Assembly: GCF_003413745.1 (NCBI RefSeq)
Contig: NZ_QVID01000001.1
Span: 2,170,001-2,234,000 of the forward strand
Direction: 5' to 3'
DNA length: 64,000 bases
Source of the DNA: Marixanthomonas ophiurae
Lineage (GTDB): Bacteria > Bacteroidota > Bacteroidia > Flavobacteriales > Flavobacteriaceae
The notes below the pieces were generated by a model. The model saw only the letters and a program-made list of their open reading frames with translations, had not been told where the DNA came from and did no database searches. Position numbers and translations under genes: made by a program. Positions within the stretch are counted from its first letter, which is position 1. Each line of letters begins with the position of its first letter. This document shows positions 18,225 to 27,883 of the stretch, in pieces.

Positions 18225-18587
18225 ATGCAAGGGGATTTAGACGACATAAACACCATATATTATAATGACTTCGGAATAGCTTTTCAATGGAAACAGGGAA
18301 GAGCTAAGTATACCAATAAAGTTCAGTTGGTGTTTAGGCATACGGGTCTTTTTTTAACATCAAGCGAACTCCATGCTTTCTCTAAGACCGTGAGTAAAAC
18401 CTTTGAAAATCCACCTTTGTGTAATGATTGTAAAGATAATAAAGAATGTAAGTCGCTATTGATTAACACCCCAGCGCATCAAGTAAGCTTTGCCATGAGT
18501 TATGATGAAGTGGAACAATTAAACGATTTAATTGAAGGCACACTTTTTCAATTAAATCTAGATGATATGTTAGGTAAAATTATATAA
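18225..18587 (+). CDS. DUF6686 family small cytoplasmic protein
   Basis: A 120-residue soluble protein ending the haem/iron operon, 15 bases after the reductase. It has NDFGIAFQWKQGRAKYTNKV and a Cys cluster CNDCKDNKECKS (six- and five-residue spacing) that could bind a metal or iron-sulfur centre. It matches my memory of DUF6686 in flavobacteria, where it follows iron-uptake genes. A regulatory or storage role is possible but not shown. Confidence 0.6.
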   Translation: MQGDLDDINTIYYNDFGIAFQWKQGRAKYTNKVQLVFRHTGLFLTSSELHAFSKTVSKTFENPPLCNDCKDNKECKSLLINTPAHQVSFAMSYDEVEQLNDLIEGTLFQLNLDDMLGKII

Positions 18588-18857
18588 TGTGTGTAGTTAA
18601 ATATGACATCCAAGATGGAATAGTCACTCCTGATTTAATATACTGAATAAAAATCTATTATTTCTTTCTATTCTATTTCTTCAGAAAATAATATAAATAG
18701 TTGCTACATGTTTCATTTCTAATGACTCCGAAAATCTATCGAAGGGCATTTGTAACAGTAGAGAAACGTAGCAATAAAAATTGTGAATATCTATTCTTGA
18801 TTTTGAAAAGGAGGCTTAGTATAAATCCTATTTTTGACATCCTAAAAAAATATAGAT

Positions 18858-19355
18858 ATGAGCGTAACTTGGTACGAATGTAAGGTGAAATACAGAAAAA
18901 CACACGAGACAGGAGAACAGAAAATAACGACAGATACGTATTTATTAGATGCGGTATCGTATACGGAAGCAGAAGCTAGAATTACTGAAGAGATGAAGGC
19001 TTATACAAGTGAGGATTTCAGAATAATGAACATAAAAGTGGCAAACTTCTCAGAGGTGCATCCGTTTGAGAATTCCGATCGTTGGTTCAAGTCGAAGGTT
19101 TCCTTGGTAGCTATGGATGAAGAGAGCGGAAAAGAGAAAAAGACAAATATGTATTTATTGGTGCAGGCCAATAATGTAAAAGAAGCATTTGAGAACAGTA
19201 CGCTGGCAATGGCAGATACTATGGGAGATTATTCGATTCCTGCTATTACAGAATCTCCAATTCTGGACGTATTTCCATATTTCACAGGAGAAGAAGAGCA
19301 ATTGGAGAAGTTTAATGTTCTAGAAACAGCTGAACCTGCGGAACAAGAAAATTAA
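18858..19355 (+). CDS. DUF4494 family protein
   Basis: A 165-residue cytoplasmic protein starting MSVTWYECKVKYRKTHETGE, the conserved opening of DUF4494. It contains two similar halves (WYECKVKYRK... and RWFKSKVSLVAMDEESGKEK...), each followed by a segment of the DTYLLDAVSYTEAEARI / NMYLLVQANNVKEAFENS kind, so the fold looks like an internal duplication. The C-terminal AEPAEQEN tail is acidic. Function is unknown. It stands alone with a clear terminator at 19382. Confidence 0.75.
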   Translation: MSVTWYECKVKYRKTHETGEQKITTDTYLLDAVSYTEAEARITEEMKAYTSEDFRIMNIKVANFSEVHPFENSDRWFKSKVSLVAMDEESGKEKKTNMYLLVQANNVKEAFENSTLAMADTMGDYSIPAITESPILDVFPYFTGEEEQLEKFNVLETAEPAEQEN

Positions 19356-19381
19356 ATTATAAGTAATTAAATTTTTACTTC

Positions 19382-19428
19382 AAGAAACTCCGACGGCTAT
19401 GCTTCGGGGTTTCTTATTTATTTTTTTC
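19382..19428 (+). terminator. Rho-independent terminator after the DUF4494 gene
   Basis: A 12-bp stem with one G-T pair (19382-19393 with 19404-19415), 10-base loop, then a T-rich tract. It lies 26 bases after the stop codon. Confidence 0.8.
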
Positions 19429-19634
19429 TACACCTTACATTTAGACAGAACTTAGAGCCATCAGAATCATTTTTTAGTAGTTTCGAATGGTTTTTAGATT
19501 ATCTAGATTTATATAAATTTTAAGAGCTTATTATCATTATTTAATTATGTTTAAGCGCATTGAATTAGACGTAGTTATTGTTGACAATTAGGCGTCAAAA
19601 AATCATTGCATTAACCCTTAAAGTAACATCTAGC

Positions 19635-20843
19635 ATGAATAGCAACAGAGCATACGGTATCGGTGGTAGTACGCCAGAAGAAGAACTTTCTAAGTTAAGC
19701 GCCCCAACCGATAAGCCGACTCCCATTACTGATACAGAATATCAACACAGACTTGACAAAGCCTGTTCAGCCTTAAAAGCCAAAGGATTGGATGCGCTAT
19801 ATATCAATGCCGGGACTAATTTATACTACTTTACCAACACACAATGGAATGAGTCAGAGCGATTAGTGGGTGCACTTTTATTTGCCGATGGAAGTCTTCA
19901 TTATGTGGTTCCTGAGTTTGAAATAGGCACGTTTAATGACTTCATCGGAATTGAGGGCAAAATCATTCCGTGGTTGGAACACGAATCGCCTGTACAGAAA
20001 ATATCTGAAGTTGTGGCGGAAGGTACACGTTTGGCGATTGATGATTCTACTCCGTTTAATCTGGTTTCTCGTTTTCAGGAACACAAAAAATTTGAAATCA
20101 GCAGTGCTGAAGAACTGATTAGAGATATCAGAATGCTTAAAAGTGATGCTGAAATTGCACACATTCAATACCCGATGGACTTAACAATGCAAGTACATCA
20201 GGCGGTAGCAAAAATTTTAAAACCAGGAATTACAACCGCCGAAGTGGAAAACTTTATCCATAAGGCACATCAAAAATTAGGAATTGCAAGTGGTTCTTAT
20301 TTTTGCATTGTTCTATTTGGTCAAGACTCTAGCTTTCCGCACGGGGTAAAATCGCCCAAACCATTGGAAGAAAATGATATTGTTTTGGTGGATACCGGTA
20401 CACAGTATAACGGCTATATTTCAGATATCACCAGAACCTATAGTTATGGAGACGCTTCGGAGAAGGAAAAAGAAATTTGGGCAAACGAAAAGGCCGCTCA
20501 ATTAGCTGCTTTTGATGCCGCGCAGCTTGGCAAGCCTTGTGGATATATTGACGATCAAGTTCGGGTACAGTTAGAGAGAGATGGCCTCGGTCCTGATTAT
20601 AAGTTGCCTGGACTACCGCACCGAACCGGTCACGGAATTGGTCTTGAAATTCATGAGCATCCATTTATTTTGAGGGGAAATGATATTAAAATACAAGTAG
20701 GAATGGCTTTTAGTATTGAACCTATGATTGTGGTGCCGGAAGAATTCGGTATTCGTTTGGAAGATCATATCTATATGACAAAAGAAGGACCAAAGTGGTT
20801 TACAGAACCAGCTTATAGCATCGAGAATCCTTTTGGGGTTTAA
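19635..20843 (+). CDS. M24 family metallopeptidase (Xaa-Pro aminopeptidase type)
   Basis: A 402-residue cytosolic peptidase of the pita-bread fold, removing N-terminal residues before proline or acting as a dipeptidase. The N-terminal creatinase-like domain (to about 165) is followed by the catalytic domain with all five metal ligands visible: VDTG and SDITRT (two Asp), GHGIGLEIHEHP (His), SIEPM (Glu) and GIRLEDH (Glu). The ATG at 19635 (MNSNRAYGIGGS) is preferred over an upstream in-frame ATG at 19578, whose extra residues are not family-like. The next gene begins 57 bases after its stop on the same strand. Confidence 0.85.
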   Translation: MNSNRAYGIGGSTPEEELSKLSAPTDKPTPITDTEYQHRLDKACSALKAKGLDALYINAGTNLYYFTNTQWNESERLVGALLFADGSLHYVVPEFEIGTFNDFIGIEGKIIPWLEHESPVQKISEVVAEGTRLAIDDSTPFNLVSRFQEHKKFEISSAEELIRDIRMLKSDAEIAHIQYPMDLTMQVHQAVAKILKPGITTAEVENFIHKAHQKLGIASGSYFCIVLFGQDSSFPHGVKSPKPLEENDIVLVDTGTQYNGYISDITRTYSYGDASEKEKEIWANEKAAQLAAFDAAQLGKPCGYIDDQVRVQLERDGLGPDYKLPGLPHRTGHGIGLEIHEHPFILRGNDIKIQVGMAFSIEPMIVVPEEFGIRLEDHIYMTKEGPKWFTEPAYSIENPFGV

Positions 20844-20900
20844 CATTCACTTGTTATAGAGCTTTTACTTTCTTTGTTTTTTAAAAAATAATACCCATTT

Positions 20901-23900
20901 ATGTACATCCGTAATGCCCGTCAAAATAACCTCAAAAACATTGATTTAAATATTCCTGAAAATCAATTGATCGTGGTAACGGGGTTATCAGGCTCAGGGA
21001 AATCCTCTCTTGCTATGGATGTTATTGCCAATGAAGGGTATCGTTATTTCTTAGAGAGCCTTCCAGCGTATAATCAACAAAACGGTCAAGTAATACCTAC
21101 TGCTGAAGTTGATGATATACAAAATCTTCCGCCTGTAATTAAAGTGGAGCAGTCAAAGCGTTTCCAATCTATTAATACTACTTTTGGTACGCTTTCTGAA
21201 CTGACGGCTGTCTTCAGAATTTTATTTGCCCGTTATTCGGCTGCCGAAACAATGAGTAAGTCACTCTTTTCTTTCAATCACCCAAGGGGAGCTTGTGAGG
21301 TCTGTCGTGGCATTGGAGAAGCGGAATATATCGACCTTGATAAATTAGTCGGCGATGAAAATAAGACCCTTAGGGAAGGGGCAATTACAACTACATTGCC
21401 TAACGGCTACATCGTCTATTCTCAAATAACGGTAGAAGAATTGGATAAGGTATGTAATGCACACGGTTTTAGTGTGGACATCCCTTGGAAAGAACTCACG
21501 GCTGAACAAGAGGAGGTAGTTTTAAACGGAAGTGATCGCCTCAAAGTATTTTATGGCAAACATGGCTTGGAGTCCCGACTTAGATGGAAAGGAATTAAAG
21601 CAAAGCCACGTGAGGAAGGATTCTATAAAGGAATGCTTCCGATTATGCAGGATATTTTAAGACGCGATCGAAACCCCAATATCCTAAAGTTTGCTAGCTC
21701 AAAAATTTGTCCGAGTTGTAAAGGCGGTCGCATTAAAGCCGAACATCTAAAATATAAATGGAAAGGTTTTAATTTTCAAGCTTGGATGGAGCTTTCTTTA
21801 TCCGAATTATATGATCAGTTAAAATCTTTAGAGTTAATAGCTGGTGAAAAAGTATTGGTAAATAAAATCTGCACCAAATTGTTCGATCTAATCCGATTGG
21901 GCATGGAAGAGTACCGACTAAGTACACCAAGTATGGATATTTCATCGGGAGATGGACAGCGCATCAAACTTATTAACCAAGTAAATAGTAAACTACAAGG
22001 TATTTTATATGTATTTGATGAACCTTCCATCGGTTTATCTGCAGCTTATCAACAATATTTACTTCATATTCTAAACCGACTCATTCGCAGCGGCAATACA
22101 GTCATGGTGGTGGAGCATGACTTAGATTTTATCCAGGCTGCAGATTGGATAGTAGAATTAGGCCCAGAAGCTGGATTGCATGGCGGCGAAGTGGTTTTTA
22201 ACGGTTCCATTAATGACTTTTTAAAGGCTAGTAATCTAAACAGCCCAACACGAGCTGCACTAAAAGAGGCTAAGCTTGAAAAAGCGATAAAAAAACAGCC
22301 TAAAAAAGTATCGGCAGAAGCTTTTCAGCCTAATATAAGGAAGCTGACGGTCGCGAGTAGAAAAACCCCTCAATTGCTCGAAAGCATTAACCACTTCTGT
22401 AAAATAGAAGATTTGAAGCTTCTCACTGTAAACGATCAACCGATAGGGAAAACACCTCGAAGTAACCCTGCTACCTACACAGGATTAGCAAATAAAATAC
22501 GTGACCTACTCGCAAATACACCTGAGGCGAAGGCTTCAAAATTAGCTAAGGGAGCTTTTTCATTTAATAATAAAACCGGTAGATGTAATGCTTGCGAAGG
22601 GGCTGGCGTTATCACTTTATCCATGAGTGCACTAGGTAATATCAATCAGGTTTGTCCTACTTGTAATGGCAAGCGTTTTAAATCAGAAGTACTCCGTGTG
22701 CATTGGAGGAATAAAAACATAGCCGACATCTACAGCTTAAGCATAGAAGAAGCTTACGATTTTTTTTCCGAAGAAAAGAAAATTAAAGAAATATTATCCT
22801 TAATGTTGCAGTTGGGATTAGGGTATGTCAAATTAGGACAGCCCTCTAACACCTTATCTGGTGGAGAAGCACAGCGTATTAAACTGACCAAACATTTCGC
22901 GAAGAAATCAAAAAAGACACTCTTATTATTGGAGGAACCTAGTATAGGATTACATCAACAGAATGTGCGTCAGCTATTAGAAGCCTTGCACCAACTCAAG
23001 AAACAAACGGCTGGTATTATCTGCTTTGAAAATCATTTCCTTTTTCAATCCACTTGTGATACGTTAGTAGATAATGCCCTGAAGGTTCAACCTATTGATG
23101 TTAAAGAAGAAGCCCCGCAGCAGCGAGATAGGATTTCCATTCAGGGGGCGAGGACACATGCTCTTAAAGACCTCAATTTAGATCTACCCAAGCATCAGTT
23201 AACTGTGGTTACTGGTATTTCAGGCTCTGGTAAATCTTCTTTGGTGATTGAAACCTTGCATAGCTTCGGTTTACAAGAAATGACCAAGCAGTTCTCGAGT
23301 TATCAACAATCTAGAGTGGGCGTTAATTTTCAGTTTGAGGTCGATCATATTGAAGGGCTTACACCTACAATTTGCGTTACCCGTAAGCAAAAGAATTACT
23401 CGCAGCGCACGGATATTGCAAAGCAAACCGGCATCGATAAGATTTTGCGATTTGCCTTCTCAAGAAAGGCGCAATATGAAGGAGAAGAACTATCGGCTAG
23501 TCATTTTTCTAATAATCACGAATTGGGAAAATGTGTGGTCTGCGAAGGTATGGGAGAAGAACTATTACCCGATCTCAACAAGCTTGTATTAGATGCGAAT
23601 AAAACCATTGCTAATGGACTCTTTGCACACAACAAAGCAGTGGCATATTATGGAGATCCATCGGGTAAGCATATGGCGGTCTTAAAAAAGGTTGGAGAAG
23701 AATATGGGTTTACATTGGAGACTCCTTTTAAGGCACTAAGCGATTCACAAAAAGAAATATTACTGCACGGAGCGGGTGAAAAAATATGGAAAGTGAACTG
23801 GCTGTACAAAACAAAGACAAGGGAAGGTACACAAGCCCTGAGTATGAAATGGGAAGGCCTCTTTCCTTACTTACAAGACGAGTATTTTAAAACTCGGAAA

Positions 23901-25397
23901 AATAAAAACATCAAGCAGCTCACTGCGCTCTTTTCGCATAGGGAGTGTAGCCATTGTTATGGCAGCGGCTTAAAACCAGAACGATTAGCTTTTAAAATAG
24001 CAGGCAAATCCATTCATGAAATAAAATCAATGGATTTTAAAGGGTTGGAATATTGGCTTTCCACTACTGATAATCAAGAAGTGGTTGATCAAAAGCTCAT
24101 ATCCAAAATTCAGCCTCACCTTATCAATACCATCAAAAGAGCGAAGCAATTACACATCGATCACCTGCAACTCACCCGAAAATCGCCTACACTTTCTGGT
24201 GGAGAAAATCAACGTGTGGAGCTGATCAAACAGTTGAATAGTCCGCTTAAAGGCATTACCTATTTGTTAGACGAACCTTCTGCTGGCTTATCGAATGATA
24301 ATATTTCAGACCTGATTCAAATTCTCAAAGAACTTATAGAAAAAGGAAATACCGTAGTGGTAATCGAGCATAATAAAGAGATTATGCTGGCTGCTGACCA
24401 GCTTATTCAGCTTGGGCCTCAAGCAGGTAAACAGGGAGGTACTATTTCGTATCAAGGAAGTCCTCAGGATTTTTTAAAACAAGCCGATTGTCATCATTAT
24501 TTAAAAGCACCCTCTAGAGCTATTGAGTTAAAAGATGGAAAGGAATCTATTACCATAAAGAAACTTTCCAAACATACATTAATCAAAGAAGCGTTAGAAG
24601 TTTCTGTTGGGGGAATCACAGCTATTAGCGGTAAATCAGGCATTGGAAAAACCACCTTGGTAAAAGACATCTTGATTCCAAGTATTGAAACAGGCCAGCC
24701 TGTGAATTGTGCTAGCATAGTCTTTCCAAAAAAATACACAGGCGCGCATTATTTTGAGCCTAAAAAACTACGATCACATTCGAATACTTTATTAGTTTCT
24801 TATTTGAACCTGTTAAAAGACATTAGTAAAATTTTTACAGTTGAAACCGGTTTAAAGACTAAAGACTTTTCCTATAAAACCAAGAGTAGTCAGTGTCCAA
24901 ATTGCAAAGGAAAAGGTTTTATTGAAACTAGCTTGGATGTAGCTGCCAATGTGATTGAAACCTGTGAACTATGTAAAGGGCAACGGTATCAGTCGCACAT
25001 TTTAATGCATACCGTTCGTTCAAAAAATATTGCGGAGGTACTTTCCTTAAATATCATGGAGTTAAGTGCTTGGTTAGGAAAGAATAATTCATCTGCTAAA
25101 ACGCTTCAGCTTTTAGATCAGTTAGAAGAAATAGGGTTGGCACACCTTAGTTTAGAGCAACCAGTACAATCTCTTTCTTCTGGTGAGAAGCAACGATTAT
25201 TATTGTTGAACTGGCTGCAAGATCAAACTACCGATTCGCTTTATATTTTAGATGAACCCAGCACCGGATTGCATTATGCTGATATAGATCTGTTGTATGC
25301 AATCCTCAAAAAACTTAGTAAAGCTAATGATATTCTTATTATTGATCATAATCCATATTTATTAGGAAAAATAGGAGTTGGAGTAATATTACAATAG
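20901..25397 (+). CDS. Double-length UvrA-like ATPase (two UvrA-type units in one chain)
   Basis: A 1498-residue protein with four ABC-type ATPase domains, against about 940 residues and two domains in ordinary UvrA. Unit 1 has Walker A GLSGSGKSS (28-36), signature SSGDGQR (348-354), Walker B VFDEPSIGL, then a second domain that keeps the DQPIGKTPRSNPATYTG loop (512-528), LSGGEAQR (652-659) and LLEEPSIGL but has lost its Walker A. Unit 2 repeats the plan with Walker A at 772-780 and 1244-1252 (GKSGIGKTT), LSGGENQR (1098-1105), LSSGEKQR (1425-1432) and two DEPSxGL. Four CxxC pairs of zinc modules are present (132/135 with 270/273, 562/565 with 585/588, 878/881 with 1016/1019, 1332/1335 with 1355/1358). 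The UvrB-binding region appears missing. UvrA works as a dimer, so this may be a fused dimer for DNA-damage or DNA-drug tolerance. The 3' end overlaps the convergent porin gene by 9 bases. Confidence 0.85.
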   Translation: MYIRNARQNNLKNIDLNIPENQLIVVTGLSGSGKSSLAMDVIANEGYRYFLESLPAYNQQNGQVIPTAEVDDIQNLPPVIKVEQSKRFQSINTTFGTLSELTAVFRILFARYSAAETMSKSLFSFNHPRGACEVCRGIGEAEYIDLDKLVGDENKTLREGAITTTLPNGYIVYSQITVEELDKVCNAHGFSVDIPWKELTAEQEEVVLNGSDRLKVFYGKHGLESRLRWKGIKAKPREEGFYKGMLPIMQDILRRDRNPNILKFASSKICPSCKGGRIKAEHLKYKWKGFNFQAWMELSLSELYDQLKSLELIAGEKVLVNKICTKLFDLIRLGMEEYRLSTPSMDISSGDGQRIKLINQVNSKLQGILYVFDEPSIGLSAAYQQYLLHILNRLIRSGNTVMVVEHDLDFIQAADWIVELGPEAGLHGGEVVFNGSINDFLKASNLNSPTRAALKEAKLEKAIKKQPKKVSAEAFQPNIRKLTVASRKTPQLLESINHFCKIEDLKLLTVNDQPIGKTPRSNPATYTGLANKIRDLLANTPEAKASKLAKGAFSFNNKTGRCNACEGAGVITLSMSALGNINQVCPTCNGKRFKSEVLRVHWRNKNIADIYSLSIEEAYDFFSEEKKIKEILSLMLQLGLGYVKLGQPSNTLSGGEAQRIKLTKHFAKKSKKTLLLLEEPSIGLHQQNVRQLLEALHQLKKQTAGIICFENHFLFQSTCDTLVDNALKVQPIDVKEEAPQQRDRISIQGARTHALKDLNLDLPKHQLTVVTGISGSGKSSLVIETLHSFGLQEMTKQFSSYQQSRVGVNFQFEVDHIEGLTPTICVTRKQKNYSQRTDIAKQTGIDKILRFAFSRKAQYEGEELSASHFSNNHELGKCVVCEGMGEELLPDLNKLVLDANKTIANGLFAHNKAVAYYGDPSGKHMAVLKKVGEEYGFTLETPFKALSDSQKEILLHGAGEKIWKVNWLYKTKTREGTQALSMKWEGLFPYLQDEYFKTRKNKNIKQLTALFSHRECSHCYGSGLKPERLAFKIAGKSIHEIKSMDFKGLEYWLSTTDNQEVVDQKLISKIQPHLINTIKRAKQLHIDHLQLTRKSPTLSGGENQRVELIKQLNSPLKGITYLLDEPSAGLSNDNISDLIQILKELIEKGNTVVVIEHNKEIMLAADQLIQLGPQAGKQGGTISYQGSPQDFLKQADCHHYLKAPSRAIELKDGKESITIKKLSKHTLIKEALEVSVGGITAISGKSGIGKTTLVKDILIPSIETGQPVNCASIVFPKKYTGAHYFEPKKLRSHSNTLLVSYLNLLKDISKIFTVETGLKTKDFSYKTKSSQCPNCKGKGFIETSLDVAANVIETCELCKGQRYQSHILMHTVRSKNIAEVLSLNIMELSAWLGKNNSSAKTLQLLDQLEEIGLAHLSLEQPVQSLSSGEKQRLLLLNWLQDQTTDSLYILDEPSTGLHYADIDLLYAILKKLSKANDILIIDHNPYLLGKIGVGVILQ

Positions 25398-26540
25398 CAG
25401 TAGGGGAGCGATAATCCCAATTCTTACTTCATTTCTATTATAATCAGCAGCATTAAATTGCTCAACAGCATAATTTGAATAATTATAAAACCTACCAATA
25501 TAAGCTAAGAAAAATCGTATATCAAAGTTTTTAATTGGACTATAATATAAAGTAGGAACCATTCCGTAGCTAGTTCTCAAACGGTTGCGGTCGTTTGCAA
25601 CTTTACCATAGGCATTACTTGTCATAAGACTTAATAATCCTTTAAATTTTGAATTGAAACGGTATTCTGCTCTTAACCAATTTTCAATATACAGTGCATT
25701 TTGGGCCACCGAATCGTTATCGAAAATACTGGTCACAATACCTTTGGTATCCACCTCTTCATAGCTGTAATTAAAATCATACATTAGGGTGAGGTTTTTA
25801 TTTTGATACTTATTCCCTAAAGTGAAAAAATAGGTTCCTCTATTTTTTACCTGATTAGAATAACTCAGGCTATAAATGGTTTGAAATTTTCCATCAAAAA
25901 AGTTTCCACGCCAATTTCCAACAACAGCGACTGGCCAGATTGGTTCTTCGATGTTTTCAGCAGCTTCTTCACCGTAAATATCGTCATAAAGCATGGTACG
26001 CGAATTTAATATTTGAAACCCAAATTTGTGATCTGGCATAGATTGATGCGTAATCCCAGCTCCAGTAACATATGCCAGTGCATTACTTTGAATATCATTG
26101 TATTCCAAGACCTCTAGTGCGCTGAATTCGTATTCATAACCGCCGTAAAATGCATATGTTTTTCCTATTAAAATATTGAGCTTAGGAGTAGCTTTAACGT
26201 CTACATATGCCAATTCTATATTGCTGCCTAATTGATCAAGGCTTTGAATATCGCTGCCTCTATTAAAACGGTTTCTAAAACGAAAGCTTACCTGTTCATG
26301 TAGTTTTGCAGCAAACCCAAGTGCTGTAAAACCATTTTCAAACTGCACCCCATTGTAATAGCGATCCCCACCCCTAAAAGTATATGCCTGTAGTTCTGTA
26401 CGCATATCAAAGGTGATATCTATATTATTTAAGAGCTTACTATTTTTTATTGAAATTATGGGATCAACCAAGCTGTCGTTTACCTGAGATAATCCTAATA
26501 GAGGAGACATTAAAAGCACACTTATTAAAAATGACTTCAT
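25389..26540 (-). CDS. Outer-membrane porin-like beta-barrel protein
   Basis: A 383-residue protein with a signal peptide (ends LGLSQV) and alternating amphipathic strands throughout: FRFRNRFNRGSDIQSLDQLG, IELAYVDVKATPKLNILIGK, AEYRFNSKFKGLLSLM, PTLYYSPIKNFDIRFFLAYI. The YVDVKATPKLNILIGKTY segment is typical of phosphate-selective porin O/P-type proteins and similar diffusion channels in Bacteroidota. Substrate is not evident. It is monocistronic; its 3' end overlaps the UvrA-like gene tail-to-tail. Its upstream side leads into the left end of the integrated element, so its original neighbour was probably mnmE. Confidence 0.7.
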   Translation of the reverse strand: MKSFLISVLLMSPLLGLSQVNDSLVDPIISIKNSKLLNNIDITFDMRTELQAYTFRGGDRYYNGVQFENGFTALGFAAKLHEQVSFRFRNRFNRGSDIQSLDQLGSNIELAYVDVKATPKLNILIGKTYAFYGGYEYEFSALEVLEYNDIQSNALAYVTGAGITHQSMPDHKFGFQILNSRTMLYDDIYGEEAAENIEEPIWPVAVVGNWRGNFFDGKFQTIYSLSYSNQVKNRGTYFFTLGNKYQNKNLTLMYDFNYSYEEVDTKGIVTSIFDNDSVAQNALYIENWLRAEYRFNSKFKGLLSLMTSNAYGKVANDRNRLRTSYGMVPTLYYSPIKNFDIRFFLAYIGRFYNYSNYAVEQFNAADYNRNEVRIGIIAPLLLL

Positions 26541-26753
26541 AAAACAATTAAGGTTGTAAAATTAAATTATAATGAAATTGTGAGCAGAAGTGTCAACAAT
26601 TATAGGTTTGTTTTTCTAGGAAGACTTATTTCTGCTAGTATCACTTTAAAATTACTAAAATTTAATTGAAATGAAGTTTAAGATCTAAATTCTGTGATAT
26701 AGAAACTCTACTGCTAATGACTATCTTTCCAATTTTCAATATAGATTGGAGCT

Positions 26754-26771
26754 TTACTTACCGATGCAAAA
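26754..26771 (-). repeat. Left attachment site (distal copy of the mnmE 3' end)
   Basis: TTACTTACCGATGCAAAA; on the minus strand it reads Phe-Cys-Ile-Gly-Lys-stop. It matches 17 of 18 bases at 56483-56500, and the flanks on both sides differ, as expected for att cores. Confidence 0.8.
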
Positions 26772-26809
26772 TGTAATTATTGTTGATATTCTTGGGATAC
26801 GATAGTTTA

Positions 26810-26820
26810 GGCAACAAATA
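26810..26820 (+). repeat. Candidate arm-type recombinase site, left end
   Basis: GGCAACAAATA, identical to 56347-56357 and close to three further copies near the right end. It lies 38 bases inside the left att core. Confidence 0.5.
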
Positions 26821-26924
26821 GGACACAAAGTAATTCAGAAAAGGGATAATTCACGGCAAATAATCACAAACTGTAAACTATCATTATCAGGTAACTAAGA
26901 TAAAAAATTTAATGAATTGAGCAT

Positions 26925-26955
26925 AAAAAAACCGCTCTTTGTGAGCGGTTTTTCT
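26925..26955 (-). terminator. Rho-independent terminator of the DUF6266 gene
   Basis: Perfect 11-bp stem (26927-26937 with 26943-26953), 5-base loop, with A and T tracts on either side, so it can work in both directions. It lies about 20 bases after the DUF6266 stop. Confidence 0.85.
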
Positions 26956-26972
26956 AACTTCAATCTTAAGAC

Positions 26973-27614
26973 TTATTGAGCGGTTCCAGAGCCTAAATAA
27001 GTACTGTTAGATACTTGACTGCCATCTGCGTTAATGAAAGCTGCAAACAGTTCTACAGTATCGCCAGCGTAGGTAGTCGGAATGACTACGGTTTGACTTC
27101 CTGAAGTTCTGAGGTTACCATCAATTACAGAAATAGATTCTTTCTTTGCAGGATTGTAAACCAATAGCATTGCTTTATCGGTCGTATTGGCATTTCCTTC
27201 TGCTGAGTTATCATCCCAGTCGAAAGTTACTTCGCCAGGGTTGGTTAAATCAGTAGTTCCATTTAGAACGCCTGAAAGTCCTCCACGGCTAACTAAAGCA
27301 TCATTGTAATCGACGTTAAAGTTAGGTGCAGTGCCAGTTACCGCATTGTTCAAGATGTAAGACATAGCTGCGTTAAACTCGGTTTTCTTAATCGCGAGCG
27401 ATTTGTAACCTTGCTTGATAAACGGCTTAATTGCCTGTAAAAATTCTAAAGTCACAGTAAACCTGTTTCGTTGGTTTACCTGCCCTTCAGTTCGTGGATT
27501 GGCTACGCTTGAAGGTTTAATTCTAATGTAGTCAATTCCTTTCCAGCTTCCACCGATAACGTTTCCAACTTTACCTGAAAGCCCACCTAAGATTCCTTGT
27601 GCTATTTTACCCAT
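26973..27614 (-). CDS. DUF6266 family protein (element copy)
   Basis: A 213-residue protein starting MGKIAQGILGGLSGKVGNVI, then GGSWKGIDYIRIKPSSVANP and a C-terminal beta-rich half with EVTFDWDDNSAEGNANTTDK. It has the same length and plan as the protein at 4575-5216, with conserved N-terminus and WDDN/WTDN motif and much divergence elsewhere. Function is unknown. It is the first gene inside the left end of the element, so it may be cargo or may have been carried in from a chromosomal relative. It is transcribed toward the left att site and ends in a strong terminator. Confidence 0.8.
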   Translation of the reverse strand: MGKIAQGILGGLSGKVGNVIGGSWKGIDYIRIKPSSVANPRTEGQVNQRNRFTVTLEFLQAIKPFIKQGYKSLAIKKTEFNAAMSYILNNAVTGTAPNFNVDYNDALVSRGGLSGVLNGTTDLTNPGEVTFDWDDNSAEGNANTTDKAMLLVYNPAKKESISVIDGNLRTSGSQTVVIPTTYAGDTVELFAAFINADGSQVSNSTYLGSGTAQ

Positions 27615-27883
27615 TGTTCTGATTTTTTGGGGTTAAACAAAATTTGATTCGGACTTGGTACGGCTTTGGCCTGAAGCAATACCAGTTCTGCGTAATATAT
27701 GGCAACTCCTGTGCAAATAGATGCTATCAGTTTCGGTTGCAGACTTTTGCTGTGTTTTGCATTCAACAAAGAAAATGAACACATTTTTTTAAAAGAAAAA
27801 GAGAAAAAAGAAAGCCGTTTTGCTGATGGCGTGGCATTTCTGTCAAGCTTTTTGGAAAAAATCGTGCGCTTGGATAGGGTTTT

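Larger units (their letters stand above)
26541..26972. other. Intergenic region containing the left boundary of the element
   Basis: No gene seen. It holds the porin promoter region on the right of 26540, the left att repeat (26754-26771), one arm-type repeat (26810-26820) and the terminator at 26925-26955. Everything right of 26754 belongs to the inferred element. Confidence 0.6.

Noticed and set aside
19578-19634. Upstream ATG for the M24 peptidase
   Set aside because: The 19 added residues are not family-like; the ATG at 19635 starts a normal N-terminus.
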